Assembly: GCA_012960755.1 (NCBI GenBank)
Contig: DUAT01000012.1
Span: forward strand, 98,017 to 123,045
Direction of reading: 5' to 3'
Length of the DNA stretch: 25,029 nucleotides
From: Gammaproteobacteria bacterium
Lineage (GTDB): Bacteria; Pseudomonadota; Gammaproteobacteria; Pseudomonadales; Azotimanducaceae_A
Under the pieces are notes generated by a model that saw only the letters and a program-made list of their open reading frames with translations, did not search any database and was not told the DNA's origin. This document shows positions 1-6,621 of the stretch, piece after piece (within the stretch, counting starts at the first letter, position 1; every line of letters starts with the position of its first letter). Position numbers and translations under genes: made by a program.

Positions 1-90
1 AGCTATTTTTTCGGCATCCACATCGTCCCGTTTGGTTAACCAGTCGATAACCTTTTCTGCGGCTAGTGCGTAATTGTTTTTGTCCTGCCA
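1..90 (-). pseudogene. Fragment of an alpha/beta-hydrolase gene (FrsA/DUF1100-like), cut at its 5' end by a junction
   Basis: Read on the minus strand, this stretch encodes residues ending VIDWLTKRDDVDAEKIA. That matches the segment just before the nucleophile elbow (GxSxGG) in alpha/beta hydrolases of the FrsA/DUF1100 and S9-like type, where an 'xxVIDWLxxRPDVDPxRIA' pattern is standard. The reading frame runs off the left edge, so the nucleophile would lie outside the window. The frame stays open further upstream (to about 200), but those codons lie over the YcaQ-like coding sequence and do not resemble the hydrolase family, so the hydrolase similarity stops around 67-90. The family and the breakpoint are inferred from pattern memory. 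It could also be the end of a mis-joined assembly contig. Confidence 0.5.
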
Positions 91-726
91 GACACCATTG
101 ATCGATCGCCTCCAACCGAGGAAGAACGCGGCCATTTTTATATCCGGCGCATGCTTGGCGCACATGGGTTTGCCAGCGAGCGACAAATTGCCTATGACCA
201 CATCGCCGTAAACCGATTTTCCGACTACAACATTCGTCCGGCAATCAGGCAGGCGCTCGCTGATCTTTTGGAATCTGCAGAAATCCAGCAGGTAGATTTC
301 TGTAATGAGCCCTACTTCTACCTGGTACACGCATTGTCAGATTGTCCCGTCAAGCTCGGCCAGCGACGGGTTAATTTCCTCTCTCCCTTTGACAACCTGG
401 TGATCAATCGCAAACGTCTGCTGGATCTTTTCGGCTTTGACTACCAGCTTGAATGTTATGTTCCCCAGGCAAAGCGAAAATTCGGATACTTTGTACTGCC
501 AATTCTCTACGGAGATGAACTGGTGGGTCGGATGGATTGTAAAGCGATCAGAAAAGAGAAGACCCTGAGTATCCGGAATATCTGGCTGGAGCCGAAAACG
601 AAACTGACAGAAGCTTTCGTTACTGCCCTTGCACTTGCCCTTCAGGAGTACCAGACAAGCCTGCAGTGCGAACAAATCATTATCAATAAATCCGAGCCTG
701 CAAAGCTCAGCGGACTCATCCAGTAA
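67..726 (+). pseudogene. 5'-truncated YcaQ/AlkZ-family DNA glycosylase (C-terminal half)
   Basis: YcaQ (AlkZ) family enzymes are winged-helix DNA glycosylases that unhook interstrand crosslinks. E. coli YcaQ has about 410 residues; only the C-terminal portion is here. Clear family matches are LSPFDNLVINRKRLLDLF, YQLECYVPQAKRKFGYFVLP and LYGDELVGRMDCKA, which align with LSPFDPVVWDRKR, YRLECYTPAPKRQYGYFVLP and GQLVGRMDAKM of E. coli YcaQ. Similarity continues upstream of the ATG at 151 (LPDTIDRSPPTEEERGHFYIRRMLGAHG, frame starting near 85), so that ATG is internal to the family alignment. The frame hits TAG at 64-66 and TAA at 37-39, inside the hydrolase fragment. The N-terminal half, including the catalytic region, is absent. 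The stop is TAA at 724-726. A residual protein from ATG 151 (191 aa) is possible but unlikely to be a working glycosylase. Confidence 0.75.
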
Positions 727-767
727 CAAGGGCCTGATTTCACCCCATTAACCTCGTCGTAATCTAC

Positions 768-804
768 TTGAATCTGTCAACATTCAGGGGAATACTGAGA
801 GTAT
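768..804 (+). promoter_or_regulatory. Possible promoter with overlapping inverted repeat
   Basis: TTGAAT (768-773) and AATACT (791-796) are spaced 17 bp. A perfect 5-bp-arm inverted repeat, ATACT-GAG-AGTAT, covers 792-804, where the -10 box and start point would fall. The small secreted-protein gene begins 23 bp further on. The -10 match is only 4 of 6, so this is tentative. Confidence 0.3.
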
Positions 805-826
805 CTAACCTGAAGAGAGAATAAGA

Positions 827-1201
827 ATGAAATTCAGAATTATTGCTTTACTATGTTGTGCGTTGTTCGTTACCCCTGTATTGGCCAACGATGCGATTGT
901 GACCATGGCTTCTGTGCTGGTGAAGCTGAATCACTTTCCGACCGAAGCAGATAAGCAGGCATTGTCAAAGATAGTTGACGATAAAGCCAGCGACGAGACA
1001 GACAAGCAATTAGCAGAAATAATATCCGGCATTGCACATCGGGTGAGCGATAAGGACAAGGAAATTTTGCGGGGAATGCTATTCAACGAAGACCTGTCGG
1101 ATGACACTAAAGCAATTGCAAAGACAATTCTTGGTATTGAGCATCACCCAAAAGACGCGGACGTGGAAGCGATGAAAAAGATAATTGAGGATGCTGGCTA
1201 G
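827..1201 (+). CDS. Small exported protein with 35-residue tandem repeats, function unknown
   Basis: The 124-residue product has a clear Sec signal peptide (basic MKFR, hydrophobic residues 5-16, likely cleavage after VLA at 18-20). The mature part is acidic, lysine-rich and probably helical. It is built from a repeat of exactly 35 residues: repeat 1 at 35-69 (ends AEIISGI), repeat 2 at 70-104 (ends AKTILGI) and a shortened repeat 3 at 105-124. Each unit has a D-x-(D/E)-x(3-4)-hydrophobic pattern followed by 'SD(E/D)T(D/K)'. This suggests a small helical solenoid, periplasmic or secreted. A purine-rich stretch (AAGAGAG, about 812-818) may serve as the ribosome binding site. It stands alone: the pseudogene upstream ends 100 bp away and the next gene is convergent. 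I do not recognise the family, and there are no cysteine pairs or catalytic motifs. Confidence 0.8.
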   Translation: MKFRIIALLCCALFVTPVLANDAIVTMASVLVKLNHFPTEADKQALSKIVDDKASDETDKQLAEIISGIAHRVSDKDKEILRGMLFNEDLSDDTKAIAKTILGIEHHPKDADVEAMKKIIEDAG

Positions 1202-1304
1202 TTACTGCGAGCGATACTTTCTACAATATTTAGAAAAGAAATTAAATCGAATACCTCTGTCTTGATTTTCTGGTTCATCAAAATGCAACGAGATGCGCAT
1301 GCAG

Positions 1305-1350
1305 CACCGAATTCGTAGCGGATTCCGGTGTTGGTGTTGGTTTTGGTTTT
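1305..1350. repeat. Imperfect hairpin plus GGTGTT/GGTTTT hexamer repeat between convergent genes
   Basis: CACCG (1305-1309) can pair with CGGTG (1326-1330), with partial pairing inside. Directly after, GG dinucleotides recur every six bases in the pattern (GGTGTT)2(GGTTTT)2 at 1327-1350. It lies between the ends of two convergent genes, so it may act as a terminator or be a simple-sequence tract. The stem is short and interrupted. Confidence 0.35.
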
Positions 1351-1362
1351 ACAAAATCAACG

Positions 1363-2736
1363 CTAGTCTGTGAAGCTTTCAAGCAGATCAATCATCACCT
1401 CAGTGCCCCGTCGCATATTCTCGACTGAGATACGCTCATTGTTACCATGTACACCCCTGGAGTCTGTCCGGGGTACGACAAACGCACCATAACCATAACT
1501 TGTAATGCCCATATCCCGAAAGAAATGACTATCTGTAAAACCAGTGGACACGCCGGGAATAACATGGGCACCCGGAAAATTTCGTTCATATACCTGTTCA
1601 ATTAACCGGTAGAACGGAGTATCTGCGCTGCTGACCGCTGGGGTGAACCCCATGATCTTCTCGATATCCACGTTCGTATCGTTGATGATCAGAGACAGCT
1701 CCTCAAGGAACTGATCCGGATCCTGGTCTGGTAACAATCGGCAATCCAGCTCGATGCTGGCCTCAGTTGGTACCACGTTGATTTTGTTACTCCCCTTCAA
1801 TCTCGTCAGTGAACAGGTGTTCCGCAGTAACGAGTGGGAACGAGGATCAATGAGCTGAAGCAAGTTCATAAACTCAGCGCTCTTTACCGAGTTTTCAATA
1901 TCAGCAAATTGTGCCGCCAGGGGCTCTTTCTCGTACCGGGCGGTACTCTCGAATAAGGCTTGAACCGATGGAATGACCCTGGCTGGGAATTTTGTCCGTG
2001 CAACCCGGTCGCCAGCCCTGATGATTCGTGTGACCGCAGTTTCTGTTTGTGGACTCGAGCCGTGTCCAGGATTACCATGGGCGACCAGTCGCAACCACAA
2101 CGGCACCTTCTGGGTAAGCTCGACCCTGAATACGGTCTGTTCACCAATCACTGAACCACCACCACCTTCATTAATCAGATAGCCGACATTCTGAAACAGC
2201 TCCGGTCGATTCTCAGCCAACCAGCCTGCGCCGAATGCGCCCCCCGCCTCCTCGTCAGCCGTGGCCATAAAAATAACGTCCCGATTCAGGCGTGAACCCA
2301 CAGCATGTAATGATAGAAAAGCCTGTAACTGCACAATGCCAGAACCTTTCATATCCAGCGCACCACGGCCATAGACATGACCATCGCGGATTTCCCCGGA
2401 ATAAGGGTCAGAGGTCCAGTATTTAAGGTCCGCAGGCACTACATCCATATGGTTAAGCAGTATCAGGGCGGGCTCATTCCCACCTTTCAGTCGCGCCCAG
2501 ATGTTACCGCGGCCAGGCGCTGATTCGGCGGTTTCGTATTCGATACCTGCTTCGTCAAAAATCCTGGCAAAAAATTCGACTCCCCGGGTTTCATTTCCCG
2601 GCGGGTTCTCGGTGTTAATCTGGATGTACTCAGACAGGCGTTCCGCTGCCTGATCAGCGAATTCCGACGCATCGATATTTAGCGACGCTGATAACAGCAA
2701 AACCAGGAATGTTGCTTGGAACGCTTTATGTCTCAT
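1363..2736 (-). CDS. Exported M20/M25/M40-family metallopeptidase
   Basis: This 457-residue zinc hydrolase is of the ArgE/DapE/carboxypeptidase G2 class, which cleaves C-terminal amino acids or N-acyl amino acids. Metal-binding and catalytic signatures are in order: H96-x-D98 in LLNHMDVVP, D128 in GRGALDMKG, the E162-E163 pair in TADEEAGG, E190 in INEGGGG, and H430 in VHGNNERI near the C terminus. The central dimerisation domain contains GNPGHGSSP. An N-terminal signal peptide (hydrophobic 8-20, cleavage probably near S19-S24) puts it in the periplasm. AAGGTGAG, 6 nt ahead of the ATG at 2736, is a strong ribosome binding site. The gene is single and divergent from the methyltransferase. The substrate cannot be told from sequence; a dipeptidase or N-acyl-amino-acid hydrolase is plausible. 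Confidence 0.92.
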   Translation of the reverse strand: MRHKAFQATFLVLLLSASLNIDASEFADQAAERLSEYIQINTENPPGNETRGVEFFARIFDEAGIEYETAESAPGRGNIWARLKGGNEPALILLNHMDVVPADLKYWTSDPYSGEIRDGHVYGRGALDMKGSGIVQLQAFLSLHAVGSRLNRDVIFMATADEEAGGAFGAGWLAENRPELFQNVGYLINEGGGGSVIGEQTVFRVELTQKVPLWLRLVAHGNPGHGSSPQTETAVTRIIRAGDRVARTKFPARVIPSVQALFESTARYEKEPLAAQFADIENSVKSAEFMNLLQLIDPRSHSLLRNTCSLTRLKGSNKINVVPTEASIELDCRLLPDQDPDQFLEELSLIINDTNVDIEKIMGFTPAVSSADTPFYRLIEQVYERNFPGAHVIPGVSTGFTDSHFFRDMGITSYGYGAFVVPRTDSRGVHGNNERISVENMRRGTEVMIDLLESFTD

Positions 2737-2761
2737 AGAAACTCACCTTCAATAACATGAA

Positions 2762-2841
2762 GAAGCAGATAACATTGCTTCAGTACCCTCATATATCTAC
2801 AAACAATGTTCCTCGCAATATTTCATTTCACGAAACGTTTC
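2762..2841. promoter_or_regulatory. Divergent intergenic region with several short inverted repeats
   Basis: The 167-bp gap between the divergent peptidase and methyltransferase genes holds GAAGCA-n8-TGCTTC (2762-2781), AACATTG (2771-2777) paired with CAATGTT (2804-2810), and a perfect 10-bp palindrome GAAACGTTTC (2832-2841). These are plausible operator sites for one or both genes. No known regulator is recognised. Confidence 0.3.
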
Positions 2842-2903
2842 ACTGCAAGAATATGAGTACCTCGTAGTAAAGTGTAACGTAAGAACACTCAAGGAATCAT
2901 CCC

Positions 2904-3722
2904 ATGGCTATCAGCAAATCAGATAAGACCTTCGCGGGTTCAATTCCTGAAATCTATAACAACTACCTGGTTCCCCTTATCTTTGAATCTTATGCGGCCG
3001 ATTTGGCGCAACGGGTGAGTGAAGGTAGCTGCTCCCAGGTGTTGGAAATTGCGACGGGTACCGGCGTGGTCGCTCGTGCCTTAATCGATAAGCTGGGGAA
3101 CAGCGTCACGATTATCGCCACCGACCTGAATCAACCCATGCTGGACAAGGCTGCTTCGATTCGCGTTGATGATAACGTGAGCTGGCACCAGGCAGATGCG
3201 GTTTCCCTGCCTTTCGAAGATGGAAGTTTCGATGTCGTTGTTTGTCAATTCAGTGTCATGTTCTTTCCTGATCGGGTGAAAGCCTATGCAGAAGCGAAAC
3301 GGGTTCTAAAACCAGGGGGTCGATTCCTGTTCAGCGCCTGGGATGATATTAAGGAAAACGAATTTTCCGACACGGTGACGAACGCGCTCGCTGTGGTTTT
3401 TCCCGACAACCCGCCCCGGTTTCTCGCCAGAACGCCACATGGATATTTTGATATCGAAAAAATCAAGTCAGACGTAGCTGAGGCAGGATTTAGTGATGTA
3501 CCACGAGTCGATACGATCAGTGCCAGAAGCAAGGCCAGTGACCCGTCGATCCCGGCGATTGCTTACTGTCAGGGCACTCCACTTCGGTCCGAAATTGAGG
3601 CAATAGACAGTAGTTTGCTCGACCAGGCAACAGAAGCTGTAACACAGGCTATATCAGCACGTTTTGGATCTGGCGCGGTTGACGGAAAAATTCAGGCACT
3701 GGTTGTGACCTGTACTGCCTGA
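2904..3722 (+). CDS. Class I SAM-dependent methyltransferase (UbiE/Methyltransf_11 type)
   Basis: The 272-residue protein has the Rossmann methyltransferase fold. Motif I is VLEIATGTG (46-54), which binds S-adenosylmethionine. D74 in IATDLN is the acidic residue expected to contact the ribose. QADAVSLPFEDGSFD (96-110) is the motif II lead-in, and VLKPGGR (134-140) is motif III. The small-molecule acceptor is not predictable; many relatives act on lipids, quinones or other small metabolites. AAGGAA at 2891-2896 lies 7 nt before the ATG. There is no signal peptide, so it is cytoplasmic. It is convergent with the serine hydrolase downstream and has no operon partner, so it is not an obvious part of ubiquinone synthesis. 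Confidence 0.9.
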   Translation: MAISKSDKTFAGSIPEIYNNYLVPLIFESYAADLAQRVSEGSCSQVLEIATGTGVVARALIDKLGNSVTIIATDLNQPMLDKAASIRVDDNVSWHQADAVSLPFEDGSFDVVVCQFSVMFFPDRVKAYAEAKRVLKPGGRFLFSAWDDIKENEFSDTVTNALAVVFPDNPPRFLARTPHGYFDIEKIKSDVAEAGFSDVPRVDTISARSKASDPSIPAIAYCQGTPLRSEIEAIDSSLLDQATEAVTQAISARFGSGAVDGKIQALVVTCTA

Positions 3723-3724
3723 GA

Positions 3725-3749
3725 GGAGCTTTTCAGCAGCCTATCAAGG
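3725..3749. repeat. Short sequence resembling one end of the MITE-like element near 16.2 kb
   Basis: GGAGCTTTTCAGCAGCCT at 3725-3742 closely matches the terminal inverted repeats of the element at 16137-16283 (right end GGACTTTCTCAGCAGCCT; reverse complement of the left end GGGGCTTTTTCAGCCGCCT). It sits between two convergent genes and just touches the hydrolase stop codon. No partner end is visible nearby, so it may be a remnant or chance. Confidence 0.3.
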
Positions 3750-4949
3750 TAGCGCCTTAACTAACGCCTCATAGAGCGCCTGTTGCAGTTTCCAGTCTTG
3801 AGGCCGCGAAGCATTGGGTCGGGCACTGTGGATCGCAATGACAACCTCCGCACCTGGGTCAATGTAAATTCCCTGGCCGAATATCCCACTGGCACTATAA
3901 GCGCCTTCTTCTTGAAGCCACCACATGAATCCATACCCCTTGAATCCCTTGCTGGGTTCTGTTGAATCTTTCATCCAGGTTTCTGGTAGTACCTGCTGAC
4001 CGTTTTTCAGGCGGCCGTTGTTCATCGCAAATAGTCCAATTCGCCCATAGTCCCGCAATGTAGCGCTGATACAGCAACCACCAAATTCGCCACCAGCGGC
4101 TTCAGTGAGTAACCAGTTCGCATCACTTTCCATGCCGTAAGGTTGCCAGATTTTATGGCTGAGATAGGTCGCAAGGTTATTACCGATAGCCGCACGTAAC
4201 ACATCGCCTACAAGATTTGTTTCTGCCGTGTTGTAGTTGAACTTTTCACCTGGCTCCGCTTCTCTCGGCAACCTCCGAAGGTAGACATATGTTGCCAGAC
4301 TAGCCGGTCCCGCATTGCCGCCGGTACTCCAGTTACTGCTGATATCAGAGTTCGGGTCAGCATAGTCCTCATTCCATTTCACGCCTGAAGACATCTGCAT
4401 GATGTTCCTGATGGACGATTGATCATAGGGTGAGCCCTTCATGCGAGGTACATAATCCGTGACTTTCTCATCGAGACTTGCGATATAACCGTCCTGCACA
4501 GCAGCACCCACCAACAGTGACACAACTGACTTGGCCACTGAGAAAGAAGTCCAGACACTTGCCTCAGTGTTCCCAAGGCCATAACGTTCATAGACAATTT
4601 TCCCCTGCTTGATCACCAGCAGCCCGGCAACACTTTGTTTCTGGAAATACTCGCCAACCGTCATTGGATCCCCGTCGGATTTGAGCTTCACATCGCCCAG
4701 ATCTTGTAACGCATAGGGTAATTCGAGTATCGAATCACCAGCCTGAATTCTTCTGGTGGGTGAAATTTTGTCGTAGTTGCGGTATCCGGCGACCTGCTGT
4801 TCCGGCGTCCAGAAGAGTACTGATGCACCCGGTGGTGCAAAATGCTTTGCATCATCCATTGGATCTATCAGTGGAGCGGCAAAGACAGTGGGCAATAGCC
4901 CGATGGATAACGCGAAAACTGCACCCAGGTTCTGTAACAATACCTTCAT
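3744..4949 (-). CDS. Exported serine hydrolase of the beta-lactamase/PBP4* (class C) family
   Basis: The 401-residue protein has the serine beta-lactamase-like fold used by class C beta-lactamases, D-aminopeptidases and EstB-type esterases. The nucleophile motif SxxK is S137-VA-K140 in TSFSVAKSVVS. The second motif, YxN or its equivalent, is Y239-N-T241 in FNYNTAETN. HSARP near the C terminus is in the place of the KTG/HxG motif. A signal peptide (hydrophobic 9-24, cleavage near VFAA) exports it. AGGGG ahead of the ATG at 4949 is a good ribosome binding site. The extended N-terminal part (25-90) before the catalytic domain is typical of the 'serine hydrolase' esterase subgroup rather than a true beta-lactamase. 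It probably acts on an ester or D-amino acid peptide; antibiotic resistance should not be assumed. Confidence 0.88.
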   Translation of the reverse strand: MKVLLQNLGAVFALSIGLLPTVFAAPLIDPMDDAKHFAPPGASVLFWTPEQQVAGYRNYDKISPTRRIQAGDSILELPYALQDLGDVKLKSDGDPMTVGEYFQKQSVAGLLVIKQGKIVYERYGLGNTEASVWTSFSVAKSVVSLLVGAAVQDGYIASLDEKVTDYVPRMKGSPYDQSSIRNIMQMSSGVKWNEDYADPNSDISSNWSTGGNAGPASLATYVYLRRLPREAEPGEKFNYNTAETNLVGDVLRAAIGNNLATYLSHKIWQPYGMESDANWLLTEAAGGEFGGCCISATLRDYGRIGLFAMNNGRLKNGQQVLPETWMKDSTEPSKGFKGYGFMWWLQEEGAYSASGIFGQGIYIDPGAEVVIAIHSARPNASRPQDWKLQQALYEALVKALP

Positions 4950-5142
4950 GATTGAGCCCCTAATCCGTTAATTACCCAAGTTGTGTATTTCATCACTCCT
5001 GACAAAACACTTTCCCTGGAGTTGATACATCAAAATGGATAACTACTTTATTGCGCTAGGCTGGAAATGTCATTTACCAAACACATGAGGTACTCTCACC
5101 CTTAAAGAACCAGCACATTGGCTGACTGCTCAAGGACGAAAT

Positions 5143-5751
5143 ATGTTCAAAAACCCGATCGTCCCCGTCTTCGCTTTCCTCCTGGGTTTGTTTTCACTCG
5201 TGTTTGCAATTAAAAGTCCCGATGGTGCATTTGTGGGTAATATGCTGCCTGAGCTGATCGGATTTTGCCTGGAAGGCATTTTCTTTATCGGCATATTCAC
5301 CTGGATCCAGGAGCGCAAAGACAGGGAACGAAAAAAGGAACTCAAGCAAAGTTTAGCAGGTGCCATCGGATTTATTTGCCCAATTATCAACAGTACATTG
5401 CCTGAAGATAAACAAATCAAACTTCTCAGTAATGATAACTGGACCCGGCAAACCCGTAAGAACGGTAAGAGCCTGAAAGCACTGTTGGGCAGTGTCAACA
5501 ACAATGACATCGACGTCTCCAGCGAGCAGATTAAGGCCATCCAGCAGTTGTTATTGACCCGCCTGTCTACCCTGGATTCCCTGCTTTCTATCGCCGCCGA
5601 GTTAAGTCACTCACATTTATCGGCTTATAATATGATCCTCACAGAAATTCATAAGGTAGCCGAGCATCATTACTTCGAATCAGCCCAGTTGAAGTCCAGC
5701 TTCCTTAGTTTGTTACGCTTACTGGTGAGTTTCAATAACGAAACCCTGTAA
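5143..5751 (+). CDS. Two-helix inner-membrane protein with cytoplasmic helical domain, function unknown
   Basis: The 202-residue protein begins with two hydrophobic helices (about 5-23 and 36-54). The second is followed by a strongly basic, charged stretch (QERKDRERKKELKQ, 56-69), which predicts a cytoplasmic C-terminal part. The remaining 130 residues look all-helical, with leucine-rich segments at 130-150 and 183-198. No catalytic motif is visible. AAGGA at 5132-5136, 6 nt before the ATG, supports the start. It is divergent from the serine hydrolase (193-bp gap) and has no operon partner. I do not recognise the family. The layout (membrane hairpin, basic linker, helical soluble domain) would suit a membrane-anchored scaffold or sensor, but that is only inference. 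Confidence 0.75.
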   Translation: MFKNPIVPVFAFLLGLFSLVFAIKSPDGAFVGNMLPELIGFCLEGIFFIGIFTWIQERKDRERKKELKQSLAGAIGFICPIINSTLPEDKQIKLLSNDNWTRQTRKNGKSLKALLGSVNNNDIDVSSEQIKAIQQLLLTRLSTLDSLLSIAAELSHSHLSAYNMILTEIHKVAEHHYFESAQLKSSFLSLLRLLVSFNNETL

Positions 5752-5811
5752 AAAAAACTGCAAAAAAGCCGGTTCTGGTTCAATCACAAGATCATCGCAA
5801 ATTTCGTCATC

Positions 5812-5828
5812 GTTCAGGTGGCGTTCAG
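5812..5828. promoter_or_regulatory. Direct repeat GTTCAG-n5-GTTCAG, probable response-regulator site
   Basis: Two identical GTTCAG hexamers start exactly 11 bp apart (5812 and 5823), one helical turn, 71 bp upstream of the secreted-protein start at 5899. Tandem half-sites at this spacing are the usual target of OmpR/PhoB-family response regulators. No regulator gene is present in the window. Confidence 0.45.
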
Positions 5829-5898
5829 AGAGTTAAGCATTCATTCATGTCATTCATTGCAAAGTGGGCTTACGTAAAACAACTCACGGAGCAACGAC

Positions 5899-6612
5899 AT
5901 GCGAAACCTGATTATTATTACCACAATGATATTCCTGGCGAATAGTGCTACCGCCAAACCGGGCGAGAACAGGCGTGACGCCAATGTCTCTTACCATCAA
6001 GAACACGGATTGCTGGTTCAGAATCACCCCAGTAACCACAAGATCAAAAAAGAGCGGCGTAACCAAAATGATAAGGGGCGCAATCACAGTAAGCAGTCTG
6101 CAAGTGATCACAGGACTGATCACGGAAGTGATCATAAAACCGATCATCGCAGAGATTATAGAAATGACAGGAGACAACATCTGAACCATGTTTCCTGGCG
6201 CGACTCATGGAAGGATTCCTGGAACAGTATTCGACACTGGTCGGATCGAAATACGCGCAGCTACCGTACGGACCACGCTCACGATTACCGTCGCGATCAC
6301 TATTCTCGACGTTGGTATACTGCACATGAGTTTCGCTCCCGCGGAAGTCATCACAGCAGACAGGTGATAGAGATTAATGACACCGTAGACTTACTTGGGC
6401 TCGAGGGTACGAAACGATCTGTTTATGTTGACCGGGCCTACATTGAATTCAGCAATGGCCGGATGAAGCGTATTCAATCCCTCGAAGGAACGATCCGGGA
6501 CGGCGATCTACGCAGATTCAGGTTACATAGAACCAGGAATATCAGCCGTGTACATTTACACCTCGCTCCTTCCGGTCAACGAGGCTACGCACGCCTGGCT
6601 TATGCAAAATAG
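5899..6612 (+). CDS. Exported His/Arg/Asp-rich repeat protein with C-terminal beta domain
   Basis: The 237-residue protein starts with a signal peptide (hydrophobic 4-15, likely cleavage after ATA at 17-19). Residues 20-150 are extremely polar and rich in His, Arg, Asp and Asn, with a four-residue repeat of the type (S/T)DHx at 69-84 that decays through 90. Trp residues cluster around WRDSWKDSWNSIRHW (100-114). The last 80 residues (155-237) look beta-rich and resemble small periplasmic domains of the DUF2541 style (a pattern like VYVDRAYIEFSNGR followed by a basic strand and a conserved V-x-L-x-L end); that resemblance is tentative. The low-complexity part could bind metal ions or polyanions. 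GGAG at 5888-5891 precedes the ATG. A GTTCAG direct repeat upstream suggests stress-responsive control. It ends 9 bp from the convergent acyl-CoA synthetase gene. Confidence 0.72.
   Translation: MRNLIIITTMIFLANSATAKPGENRRDANVSYHQEHGLLVQNHPSNHKIKKERRNQNDKGRNHSKQSASDHRTDHGSDHKTDHRRDYRNDRRQHLNHVSWRDSWKDSWNSIRHWSDRNTRSYRTDHAHDYRRDHYSRRWYTAHEFRSRGSHHSRQVIEINDTVDLLGLEGTKRSVYVDRAYIEFSNGRMKRIQSLEGTIRDGDLRRFRLHRTRNISRVHLHLAPSGQRGYARLAYAK
6103..6174 (+). repeat. 12-bp in-frame tandem repeat with GATC sites
   Basis: Four 12-bp units at 6103-6150 follow the pattern (A)(G/C)(T/C) GAT CA(C/T) NNN and are followed by two decayed units to 6174. Each of the first four units carries a GATC, so GATC recurs every 12 bp. 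The units encode Ser/Thr-Asp-His-x. The repeat lies wholly inside the secreted-protein gene. Confidence 0.8.
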
Positions 6613-6621
6613 GAGGCTTTC

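Noticed and set aside
337..729. 130-codon open frame on the minus strand opposite the YcaQ-like fragment
   Set aside because: It is antisense to a family-matching coding sequence, has no ribosome binding site or recognised motif, and disappears when the plus strand is read.
3744..4949. Serine hydrolase as an antibiotic-resistance beta-lactamase
   Set aside because: The SxxK motif is shared by many esterases and peptidases; the long N-terminal segment and HSARP in place of KTG point away from a true class C beta-lactamase.
5884..6325. Overlapping open frames on both strands within the His/Arg-rich gene
   Set aside because: They arise from the 12-bp GATC repeat, which reads open in several frames. 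Only the plus-strand frame at 5899 has a signal peptide and ribosome binding site.
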